Assembly (NCBI GenBank): GCA_002320935.1 | Contig: DCLG01000084.1 | Location: 243,891 to 262,439, forward strand | Length of the DNA: 18,549 nucleotides | Source: Pedobacter sp. UBA1654 | GTDB taxonomy: Bacteria > Bacteroidota > Bacteroidia > Sphingobacteriales > Sphingobacteriaceae | Direction of reading: 5' to 3' | Shown: positions 1-6,426 of the stretch, in pieces | Layout: every line of letters begins with the position of its first letter | Numbering within the stretch: position 1 is the stretch's first letter | Notes under the pieces: generated by a model | What the model was told of the DNA's origin: nothing | The model's input: the letters and a program-made list of their open reading frames with translations, nothing else | Database searches by the model: none | Program-made: the position numbers and the translations under genes

Positions 1-1225
1 CATCTCTGAACGTTTAAATTATGACCCGGAGATTTTCCCCAATTTCCTCCAGTATAACGACGAACAGTCGAAGGAGCAAACCATTCAGGCCGACTATGTA
101 CATCCGGTAGGGAAGAAGCTGAATATCGAAGGCGGTATTAAGGCCATACTTCGGGACAATAACAGTATGTTCGAATATCAGGGACAAAATGCTGGTGGCG
201 CGTATGTGATCGATTCACTTAGAACAAATAACTTTAACAATAATCAGAACGTCTACGGTATTTACAACACTTACCAATACAATGTCAAGGATTGGGGCTT
301 CAAGGCAGGTGTAAGGCTTGAATTAACCGATATCAAGGCAGATTTCATTTCGCAGTCTTCAAATCTGGATCAAAGCTTTTTCAATGTAATACCTTCTTTA
401 TCTATCAATAGAAAGTTTAAAAACATGAGTAGCTTGAACTTTGGCTACACGCAGCGTATTGAGCGTCCAGGCATCTGGCAGTTGAACCCCTTTGTACAAC
501 GTCAGCCTAACTTCGAGTCGAGCGGTAACCCGGACCTGGAGCCGGTTTTGAACAATAGTTTTGAATTGAACTATAACAAGTTTAAGAAAGGTTCTATCAA
601 TATTGGCCTAAACTATTCCTTTGCAAACAACACCATCCAGCGGGTTAGTAGCTATATTCCTGAGTTTGAGATTACCAGATCTACTTTTGTTAATACTGGT
701 AAAGACAAAAAGCTGGGTACCAACTTCAACATTAATTATCCGATTCTGCCCACCTTAAACCTGACTTTAGGTGGTAATATGAATTACATCTGGCTGGAAG
801 GCTTTGTAAACGACGTAACAGTTAGTAACGACGGTTTAACGGGATATATGTATGGGTACCTGAATTACAGACTTAAATCGGGATGGCGCCTGGGTAGCAA
901 CTTCTCTTATAGCAGTGCCTGGATTACTTTGCAGGGTAGCTCCAGATCCCGATGGAATACGGCTTTTTCACTCGGTAAGGACATTATAAAAGATAAATTA
1001 ACGTTCTCAGGAAGTGTGAGTAACCCGTTTCAGAAATTTATGCCCTGGGAAAATGAGATTGAAGGCCCTAACTTTAGCCAGCGAAGCTACAGTGAAACTT
1101 ATTACAGACGTTTCAACTTAAGTCTGAACTGGCGCTTTGGTAAATTAAAAGAATCAATTAAAAAGAACAGAAGAGGAATCAGCAACGACGATGTTAAATC
1201 AGGCGGTTCATCAGGATCAAATTAA
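1..1225 (+). CDS. Outer-membrane beta-barrel family protein, 3' part (5' end outside window)
   Basis: The frame is open from base 2 to the stop at 1223-1225, giving about 407 residues. An ATG at 167 is internal, because the frame continues upstream with the same barrel-like composition. The product alternates aromatic and polar residues as in transmembrane beta strands. It contains an ERPGIWQLNPF segment followed by GNPDLEPVLNNS, the pattern I associate with the C-terminal barrel of TonB-dependent-receptor-like OMP_b-brl_3 proteins (PF14905) of Bacteroidota. The last strand ends in WRFG and is followed by a polar Lys/Arg/Ser/Gly-rich tail of about 28 residues, common in this family. The plug and any carboxypeptidase-regulatory N-terminal domain would lie upstream. 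The substrate cannot be told. The stop is 5 bp before the next gene, so the two are probably co-transcribed. Confidence 0.88.
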   Translation, partial: ISERLNYDPEIFPNFLQYNDEQSKEQTIQADYVHPVGKKLNIEGGIKAILRDNNSMFEYQGQNAGGAYVIDSLRTNNFNNNQNVYGIYNTYQYNVKDWGFKAGVRLELTDIKADFISQSSNLDQSFFNVIPSLSINRKFKNMSSLNFGYTQRIERPGIWQLNPFVQRQPNFESSGNPDLEPVLNNSFELNYNKFKKGSINIGLNYSFANNTIQRVSSYIPEFEITRSTFVNTGKDKKLGTNFNINYPILPTLNLTLGGNMNYIWLEGFVNDVTVSNDGLTGYMYGYLNYRLKSGWRLGSNFSYSSAWITLQGSSRSRWNTAFSLGKDIIKDKLTFSGSVSNPFQKFMPWENEIEGPNFSQRSYSETYYRRFNLSLNWRFGKLKESIKKNRRGISNDDVKSGGSSGSN

Positions 1226-1230
1226 AGACA

Positions 1231-1584
1231 ATGATTAAAGTATACGGAATTCCTAATTGTAATTCAGTGAAAAAAGCCATAACCTGGCTTAAGGACAATG
1301 ACCTCGAATATGAATTTCACGACTTCAAAAAAGAAGGTGTAAACGCAGACCAGCTGAAAAGCTGGTCTGTGGTGTTTGGATGGGAGCATGTCCTGAATAA
1401 GAAAGGAACCACCTGGCGTAAACTGGATCCTGCGCAGCAGTCAGCAGTTCAAGATCAGGAGTCTGCAATTACGACCATGCTTGCAGCAACAAGTGCCATT
1501 AAACGCCCGGTAATTGTACAAGACGAACAGCCCATATTGCTGGGTTTCGATGAGGCACTATATGCCCAAAAGCTTAAATCGTAA
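1231..1584 (+). CDS. ArsC/Spx-YffB family thioredoxin-fold protein
   Basis: This 117-residue protein has the length and layout of the ArsC-like (PF03960) family. It starts with a beta strand and the loop YGIPNCNSVKKA, which holds the only cysteine (Cys10) in a Cys-x-Ser arrangement. Near the C-terminus IKRPVIV carries the conserved Arg-Pro of the fold. Having one active-site cysteine and no resolving cysteine resembles YffB-type proteins more than classical arsenate reductases, and no ars genes are nearby. Glutathione- or thiol-linked reductase activity is known or proposed for relatives; arsenate reduction here is not supported. It starts 5 bp after the barrel gene stop and probably shares its transcript. 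The family call is firm, the function is not. Confidence 0.85.
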   Translation: MIKVYGIPNCNSVKKAITWLKDNDLEYEFHDFKKEGVNADQLKSWSVVFGWEHVLNKKGTTWRKLDPAQQSAVQDQESAITTMLAATSAIKRPVIVQDEQPILLGFDEALYAQKLKS

Positions 1585-1615
1585 ACCCTTGTTATTGTTT
1601 GTTGTTATCCTAAGA

Positions 1616-1639
1616 CCGGTGCAGACTAAGCTGTACCGG
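1616..1639 (+). repeat. 9-bp inverted repeat just upstream of the 1648 gene
   Basis: CCGGTGCAG (1616-1624) pairs with CTGTACCGG (1631-1639), with one G-T wobble and a six-base loop ACTAAG. The hairpin starts 31 bp after the ArsC-like stop and ends 8 bp before the ATG at 1648. No T-run follows, so it is not a typical intrinsic terminator. It could be a transcript-end hairpin, a 5'-UTR structure near the start codon, or a protein-binding dyad. Confidence 0.5.
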
Positions 1640-1647
1640 AACACACT

Positions 1648-2373
1648 ATGATAAAGAAGCTTCTACTACTATCGCTATTTGTGCTCCCGCTAAAGCTGGC
1701 GGCACAATCGACAATAACCGGTCGTGTTTATGATTTTGAGAATAAACTGCCGCTTGCACAGGTTGAAGTGCTAAATCTGAGCAACAAACAATCGTCAAAA
1801 ACCGCTGCAGCCGGCCAGTTTTCTGTAACTGCAAAGCAAGGTGATCTACTAACCTTCACTTTGAAGGGATACCATGTGGATACGCTATATCTGACCAGCA
1901 TGCGTCCAGTAGCCATCTATCTCCCAAATTCTTCCATTAGTCTGAATGAGGTGAAGATTCAAAGCGCTAAACTATCACCCTATCTGGATATTGAAAATAT
2001 TAATGCCGGTATCACGCCGACTAAACGTATTGAAGGTGATGATCTGGCAGGTAAGAAAAATAATGACCGGGCAGGTGGGATCGTCCTCAACCTGGGTTTC
2101 GACAAGATGAAAGCGCAAAGAGAGAAGGAGCAGCGCCTGACAGAAAATGAAGGGGTTGAAAATGAGATCCGGCTGAACTTCAATGAAACAACTGTAGGGA
2201 ACATCACGAAGTTGAAAGGGGATGAATTGAAGGCTTTCCTTTCCATCTACCAGCCCAACGTAGAACGTGTAAAAAGCGAAGCGCCTTTCAACTACACTTT
2301 GTACATTGCACAAGCGTATCAGGCATGGCTGAAATTGCCGCCTGCACAACGGAAAGTACCAAAATTTAAATAA
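1648..2373 (+). CDS. Secreted carboxypeptidase-regulatory-like domain protein
   Basis: The 241-residue product starts with a signal peptide (MIKKLLLLSLFVLPLKLAAQ, cleavage near residue 19). Residues about 21-95 (STITGRVYDFENKLPLAQVEV...) match the CarboxypepD_reg-like/CNA-B Ig-like fold (GxVxD...PLxxVxV, then GxFSV and LTFTLKGY) that also forms the N-terminus of many Bacteroidota TonB-dependent receptors. Here it is not followed by a plug or barrel. The remaining ~145 residues are polar and helix-rich, with many Lys and Glu, and I recognise no domain in them. The protein is probably periplasmic. The stop lies 5 bp before the M1 peptidase start, so the pair forms a short operon and may work together. 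An alternative is a receptor-like fragment, but the frame is intact and ends cleanly. Confidence 0.75.
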   Translation: MIKKLLLLSLFVLPLKLAAQSTITGRVYDFENKLPLAQVEVLNLSNKQSSKTAAAGQFSVTAKQGDLLTFTLKGYHVDTLYLTSMRPVAIYLPNSSISLNEVKIQSAKLSPYLDIENINAGITPTKRIEGDDLAGKKNNDRAGGIVLNLGFDKMKAQREKEQRLTENEGVENEIRLNFNETTVGNITKLKGDELKAFLSIYQPNVERVKSEAPFNYTLYIAQAYQAWLKLPPAQRKVPKFK

Positions 2374-2378
2374 TAATT

Positions 2379-4358
2379 ATGATTAAGAACTGCAGTAAAA
2401 AACTTCTGCTTTGGGTTGGCTTTTTGGCCGCAGGGTTAAGCCTGCAGGCACAGGAAAGTGCCAGTCCACAAACGGGTAAATACAATTCACATGAGGCTTT
2501 CCGTCCGATGTTTTACACCTCGAATGGTAATGAATATCGATCAGCAAGCGGCTATCCGGGACCAAAGTACTGGCAGAACCGTGCGGATTACAACATCACC
2601 GCTAATCTTGATGAGCAGGCACATACCATTTCCGGGACAGTAACCATTACCTATAAGAATAATAGTCCTGATCAGCTGCCATTCCTTTGGTTGCAATTGG
2701 ATCAGAACTTGTTTGCAAAGAACTCACGTGGCAATGCCGTAATCGCTAAAGGCAGTCGTTATGGTGCCCGTGGTGAACAGATAGACGGTGGGTATAAGAT
2801 CACCAACCTTGCCGTTTCGCAGAAGTCTAAAGCAGTAAAGTTCAACTCCCTGATTGAGGACACCAGAATGCAGATTCAGTTGGATCAGCCCATGGCAGCA
2901 AATGGGGATTTGATTACCATCAAAATGGACTATTCCTTCCCGATTCCGGTAAATGGATCGGATAGGTTGGGGCACCTGACCACCAAAAATGGTGAAATCT
3001 ACAGCATAGCGCAATGGTTTCCACGAATGAGCGTATATGACGATATACATGGATGGAATACCCTCCCGTACTGGGGTGCAGGTGAGTTTTATCTGGAATT
3101 CGGCGATATCACCTACTCCATCACTGCGGCGGCGAATCAGGTAGTTTTGGGATCAGGTGAGCTTTTAAACCCTCAGGAAGTATTCACCGCTGAAGAATTG
3201 AAGCGTTGGAATGCTGCGAAAAACAGCGATAAGACGGTGATCATCCGTTCTGAAGCTGATGTGTTAAACCCCGCTTCAAGACCATCGAAATCCAAACTAA
3301 CCTGGAAATACAGGATGAACAATACCAGGGACGCTGCCTGGGCTTCCTCAAAAGCATTTGTGGTTTCCGGTGCAAGGATCAACCTGCCAAGTGACAAGAA
3401 GTCTTTTGCGGTAGAAGCGCACCCGGTAGAGAGCAATACACCTGACGGTTATGCACGTGGTGCCGAATATGTGAAAGGCAGCATTGAGCACTATTCAGAA
3501 AAGTGGCTGGAGTATCCTTATCCAATGGCCATCAATATCGCTTCAAACATCAGTGGTATGGAATATCCAGGCATTGTGTTCTGCGGCTGGGAAGCGAAAG
3601 GTGAAGATGCATGGGGCGTTATCGACCATGAATTTGGACATACCTGGTTCCCGATGATTGTAGGTAGCAATGAGCGTAAATACGGCTGGATGGATGAAGG
3701 TTTCAATACATTTATCAACAACATCTCTAAAACCGTATTTAATAACGGTGAATTCAACAAAGGCCGGATGGATTATCAGGCGATTGGAAAATACCTGGCC
3801 AGACCTACAAATGAAATAGTTATGCTTGAACCGGATGCAATGCGCGAAGCGAATATCGGGATCAACCTTTATTACAAGCCGGCAATTGGTTTGGAGATCC
3901 TGCGCAAGCATGTACTGGGAGAGGCAAGATTCGACTACGCTTTCCGTAATTACATCAAGCACTGGGCATACAAACATCCTACACCAACTGATTTCTTCCG
4001 GTCTATGGAGAATGCAGCAGGTGAAGATCTGTCCTGGTTCTGGAGAGGCTGGTTTATGGAAGACTGGACCATGGATCAGGCTATTGCCAGCGTTAAGGAA
4101 GCTAAGAGTAATGCCGGACAACGTGAAGGATACGAGATTGTGGTGAACAACCTTGGCCGTTTACCGATGCCGATCCTCCTTGGTGTGGAAACTGCTAGCG
4201 GTAAAAAGGAATTGGTGAAAGTGCCCGTTGATGTCTGGATGCGCAACAGCAGCTGGACAGTACATTTCCCGACAACGGAAGAAGTAGTATCAGTTACCAT
4301 CGATCCGGATCATGAACTGCCGGATACTAATGCAGAGAACAACAGCTGGAAAAAATAA
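2379..4358 (+). CDS. Secreted M1-family zinc metallopeptidase
   Basis: The 659-residue protein has a signal peptide (residues 1 to about 24, ending LSLQAQ). It has the M1/gluzincin zinc site HEFGH at His417, Glu418 and His421, with the third ligand Glu440 in GWMDEGFN, which gives the HExxH-x18-E spacing of M1 aminopeptidases. The substrate-binding motif, usually GxMEN, appears as SGMEYPGIVF, with Tyr in place of Asn, a variant I associate with Bacteroidota M1 homologs. The N-terminal part (TANLDEQAHTISGTVTITYKN) is the typical M1 beta-saddle. It is likely periplasmic or surface-exposed and trims N-terminal residues from peptides; substrate preference is not visible. It is the second gene of the unit with the 1648 gene and is followed by a strong terminator. 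Complete, with no missing catalytic residue. Confidence 0.93.
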   Translation: MIKNCSKKLLLWVGFLAAGLSLQAQESASPQTGKYNSHEAFRPMFYTSNGNEYRSASGYPGPKYWQNRADYNITANLDEQAHTISGTVTITYKNNSPDQLPFLWLQLDQNLFAKNSRGNAVIAKGSRYGARGEQIDGGYKITNLAVSQKSKAVKFNSLIEDTRMQIQLDQPMAANGDLITIKMDYSFPIPVNGSDRLGHLTTKNGEIYSIAQWFPRMSVYDDIHGWNTLPYWGAGEFYLEFGDITYSITAAANQVVLGSGELLNPQEVFTAEELKRWNAAKNSDKTVIIRSEADVLNPASRPSKSKLTWKYRMNNTRDAAWASSKAFVVSGARINLPSDKKSFAVEAHPVESNTPDGYARGAEYVKGSIEHYSEKWLEYPYPMAINIASNISGMEYPGIVFCGWEAKGEDAWGVIDHEFGHTWFPMIVGSNERKYGWMDEGFNTFINNISKTVFNNGEFNKGRMDYQAIGKYLARPTNEIVMLEPDAMREANIGINLYYKPAIGLEILRKHVLGEARFDYAFRNYIKHWAYKHPTPTDFFRSMENAAGEDLSWFWRGWFMEDWTMDQAIASVKEAKSNAGQREGYEIVVNNLGRLPMPILLGVETASGKKELVKVPVDVWMRNSSWTVHFPTTEEVVSVTIDPDHELPDTNAENNSWKK

Positions 4359-4371
4359 GTTGACTACAATT

Positions 4372-4409
4372 AAAAAAGGGCTGCTATCTTAAAAATGGCA
4401 GCCCTTTTT
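4372..4409. terminator. Bidirectional intrinsic terminator
   Basis: GGGCTGC (4378-4384) pairs with GCAGCCC (4398-4404); weaker pairs extend inward. A run of A precedes the stem (4372-4377) and five T follow it (4405-4409), so it works as a stem plus U-run on both strands. It lies between the converging M1 peptidase gene (+) and hydrolase gene (-) and can end both transcripts. Confidence 0.85.
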
Positions 4410-4424
4410 GTATTTAGAGATTGT

Positions 4425-5267
4425 TTATTTCATAGTCACTTCCGCCAGGATCGGGAAGTGGTCTGATACGAACTTGCCGCGGTAAGTGTCTGTTAAAATA
4501 CCCCAGCGTGTTGCGCTGAAGTGTTTGGTTACGAAGATGTGATCAATTACACCGGTGCTTTCCAGTTGTTTACCCCAGCCATTGAAAGAGGCGTTATTTA
4601 CATACGGATTCTCTACCTGGTCATAGGTATCATAGAGAAAGCCGGAGTTTTTGAGGGTCAGATACCATTCACTCTGGTGATCACCGTTTAAGTCGCCGGT
4701 AAATACCGCCGGAGCGTTTCCTGCAATTTCCTTGATTTTCTTAATCATGAGCTTGCTGCTTTCTACCCGTGCAATTTTCCCCTGATGATCGAAATGTGCA
4801 TTGAAGAAAAAGAACTTCTTGCCGGTTTTCAGGTCCTGTAATTGAACCCAGCTTGCAATACGGTTACAGCAGGTTGCATCCCATCCAAGCCCGGGTTTGT
4901 CGGGCGTCTCGGATAACCAGAAATCACCCTTGTTCAATAACTTAAATTTGTCTTTCTTGTAAAAAATGGAAGAGTGTTCTCCGCCTGACTGCCCATCATC
5001 GCGGCCTGCACCATGATTTGCATATTCTGGTAAGTAAGTGCCAAGGTCATCAATCTGGTTTTTCTTGGCTTCCTGGGTTCCAAACACGTCGAACTGGTGG
5101 AAGCGCATGACGTTAGCTGCGAACTCCTTTCGTTGCGACCATAGATTCCCCGCGTCACCGCTGTTGTCATTTCTAACATTGAAGCTTCCAAAGATATAGG
5201 TCTGTGCATAAGCACCGCAGCTGATGCACACTAGCAGCGCTGCGGTTAAAAGGTTTTTTATTTTCAT
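4425..5267 (-). CDS. Secreted endonuclease/exonuclease/phosphatase (EEP) superfamily hydrolase
   Basis: The 280-residue protein has a signal peptide ending CGAYAQ (about residue 22). The EEP (DNase I-like) motifs appear in order: FNVR (Asn30), QEA (Glu66), NAHFDH (His158), GDLNGD (Asp192, Asn194), IDHIF (Asp242) and SDHFPI (Asp269, His270). The set is complete, so metal-dependent phosphoester hydrolysis is likely. In Bacteroidota such secreted EEP proteins often lie beside SusC/SusD genes, and their substrates (sugar phosphates, phospholipid head groups, nucleic acids) are mostly unassigned. An apparent SusD C-terminus lies just upstream on the same strand, and its stop is 26 bp before this start. 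The gene therefore seems to be the survivor of a former nutrient-uptake operon and may now depend on an upstream promoter. Confidence 0.9.
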   Translation of the reverse strand: MKIKNLLTAALLVCISCGAYAQTYIFGSFNVRNDNSGDAGNLWSQRKEFAANVMRFHQFDVFGTQEAKKNQIDDLGTYLPEYANHGAGRDDGQSGGEHSSIFYKKDKFKLLNKGDFWLSETPDKPGLGWDATCCNRIASWVQLQDLKTGKKFFFFNAHFDHQGKIARVESSKLMIKKIKEIAGNAPAVFTGDLNGDHQSEWYLTLKNSGFLYDTYDQVENPYVNNASFNGWGKQLESTGVIDHIFVTKHFSATRWGILTDTYRGKFVSDHFPILAEVTMK

Positions 5268-5293
5268 TTATAATTCAGGTTTGTGATTACATT

Positions 5294-5365
5294 TTACCAA
5301 CCGGGATTCTGACCAAGTTCCGGATTAAACAAGCGGTCGGTCTCCGGGATTGGATAAAGGTAGTT
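5294..5365 (-). pseudogene. Remnant of a SusD/RagB-family gene (last ~22 codons)
   Basis: Read on the minus strand, 5362 to 5294 encodes YLYPIPETDRLFNPELGQNPGW followed by TAA. The NPxLxQNPGW ending preceded by YPIP is the usual C-terminus of SusD-like nutrient-binding lipoproteins of Bacteroidota. An in-frame TAA at 5366-5368, two codons upstream of the first of these residues, means no longer protein can be made. Everything upstream of the tail (normally about 450-600 residues plus a SusC gene) is gone. The fragment ends 26 bp before the EEP hydrolase start, the place a SusD gene would occupy in an operon. It is too short for a database hit to be certain, but the match to the family ending is strong. 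Confidence 0.72.
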
Positions 5366-5377
5366 TTAGCTGATTGA

Positions 5378-5497
5378 CTAAGCTGTAAATTTTATGTTAC
5401 CGATGTACTTGAATACCAGTGCTGTTAACGTATACTTAACATAGCCTGAGCTGGATCCAGAGACATGATTCGCTTCCAGCTTCATTGTAGCAGCGTT
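5378..5497 (-). other. 39-codon open stretch after the VF530 stop, possible gene-tail fragment
   Basis: Minus-strand reading directly after the VF530 stop, in the same frame, gives NAATMKLEANHVSGSSSGY, then a hydrophobic/polar alternating stretch ending NIKFTA and TAG at 5378-5380. The composition looks like a beta-strand-rich C-terminus rather than random sequence. There is no convincing ribosome-binding or promoter signal for an independent small gene starting at the internal ATG. It could be the tail of another deleted gene, joined to the SusD remnant 9 bp further on, or a chance open frame. I recognise no family. With the SusD remnant it fills the 230-bp gap between the EEP and VF530 genes. 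Confidence 0.3.
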
Positions 5498-5719
5498 TTA
5501 ATGGAAAGTATTCAGATAAAGCTTCTCTACTTTCTTCCTTGCCCAGTCTGTTTTGCGTAAAAACTTGAGGCTGGAGCTCATTGTAGGGTTGTTCTTAAAG
5601 CAGTCTATCTTAACGTAAGTAGACAATTCCTCCCAACCATAGTGCCATACAAGCTGTTTTAGTATAAACTCGAGGGTTTTACCGTGCAGGGGATTGTTGA
5701 CTTGTTCTTTAATGGTCAT
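5498..5719 (-). CDS. VF530 family (DUF2132) small protein
   Basis: The 73-residue product matches the short VF530/DUF2132 family along its whole length. [41 protein letters not shown] and [10 protein letters not shown] are the conserved blocks as I know them. The family is described as DNA-binding on structural grounds (the Vibrio fischeri VF530 structure); its biological role is not established. It is small, basic and without membrane or signal segments, so probably cytoplasmic. It is divergent from the DUF2027-like gene with only 35 bp between the two start codons, and a TAATTTTG (-7-like) element sits 4 bp before its ATG. The stop is followed by the remnant-rich gap. Confidence 0.9.
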   Translation of the reverse strand: MTIKEQVNNPLHGKTLEFILKQLVWHYGWEELSTYVKIDCFKNNPTMSSSLKFLRKTDWARKKVEKLYLNTFH

Positions 5720-5723
5720 ACTA

Positions 5724-5731
5724 CAAAATTA
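5724..5731 (-). promoter_or_regulatory. -7 promoter element for the VF530 gene
   Basis: TAATTTTG on the minus strand matches the Bacteroidota -7 consensus TAnnTTTG exactly and ends 4 bases before the ATG at 5719. Transcription would start at or very near the start codon. No clear -33 TTG was found at the usual distance. Confidence 0.5.
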
Positions 5732-5742
5732 GGAAGATTAAG

Positions 5743-5750
5743 TAAATTTG
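5743..5750 (+). promoter_or_regulatory. -7 promoter element for the DUF2027-like gene
   Basis: TAAATTTG matches TAnnTTTG exactly and ends 4 bases before the ATG at 5755, mirroring the element on the other strand. It implies a leaderless or nearly leaderless mRNA. No clear -33 element is visible. Confidence 0.5.
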
Positions 5751-5754
5751 AGCT

Positions 5755-6390
5755 ATGCAAATAAACTTAGGCGATTTTGTCCGTTTTGTAGACGAAAACA
5801 TAGAAGGGTATGTAACCCGCATCATCGATAAAGACACTATTGGTGTTACGGATGCCAACGACTTTGAAATTCCGGTGCTCGCATCGAAGGTTACGCTGGT
5901 ACATGGCAGTATTCCTGATGATGATACCGTGGTCGGTAACCGCCCTGCTGCGGTGATTCCAACGGCAGAGTTTATTAAAGACGGAGTTTTTCTGGCACTT
6001 GTTAGTGATCAGCACAGCAACTCTGTGGCACATTTTCATGTTGTCAACGATACGTCCTACGACCTGCTGGTTGCTTTTACAACAGAAAGAAGCGAACACT
6101 TCAAAGGTGAGTTTGCAGGAATGGTAGGAGGTAAATCATCCAAGCGAATCTATTCCGCAAACATGACCGATATACAGATCTGGCCGAAGTTCCGGTTAGA
6201 AGCATTGTTTCACACTGCAGCGAACTTTGAACCGAAAGCAGCAATATCTTTCCATCAGCATCTAAAAGGGAAAGATCTTTCTGTTGCCAAACAGGAGATT
6301 CCATTGTTAAAAGCTAAAGGCTGGCTCATCCAGCTGGATCAAAAAGAAGAAGCTTTGGACCTGGATAAACTAAAGGCACGATTCAAATAG
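5755..6390 (+). CDS. DUF2027-like protein without a C-terminal Smr domain
   Basis: The N-terminus (INLGDFVRFVDENIEGYVTRI...DTIGVTDANDFEIPVL, residues 2-46) resembles the small beta-barrel start of DUF2027 proteins of Bacteroidota, which begin IGDxVRFL...G.V..I and DxDGFEIPVL. Residues 70-180 form a mixed beta region (GVFLALVSDQHSNSVAHFHVVND...). Many DUF2027 proteins I know run to about 340 residues and end in an Smr (MutS2-related) domain. This one stops at 211 after a Lys/Asp/Leu-rich tail (ALDLDKLKARFK), with no Smr motif. There is no signal peptide or membrane segment. The molecular role is unknown. It is divergent from VF530 and lies 36 bp before the histidine kinase. Confidence 0.65.
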   Translation: MQINLGDFVRFVDENIEGYVTRIIDKDTIGVTDANDFEIPVLASKVTLVHGSIPDDDTVVGNRPAAVIPTAEFIKDGVFLALVSDQHSNSVAHFHVVNDTSYDLLVAFTTERSEHFKGEFAGMVGGKSSKRIYSANMTDIQIWPKFRLEALFHTAANFEPKAAISFHQHLKGKDLSVAKQEIPLLKAKGWLIQLDQKEEALDLDKLKARFK

Positions 6391-6426
6391 TATTTCCAGG
6401 TCATAAAACATACGCTGTATACGCAC

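Noticed and set aside
1231..1584. Arsenate resistance gene
   Set aside because: The thioredoxin-fold family fits, but there is only one cysteine and no arsenic genes nearby; a YffB-like role is more likely.
3543..4121. Long antisense frame of 192 codons opposite the M1 peptidase
   Set aside because: The sense strand carries clear zinc-site motifs in this stretch; the antisense product shows no recognisable domain and is a shadow frame.
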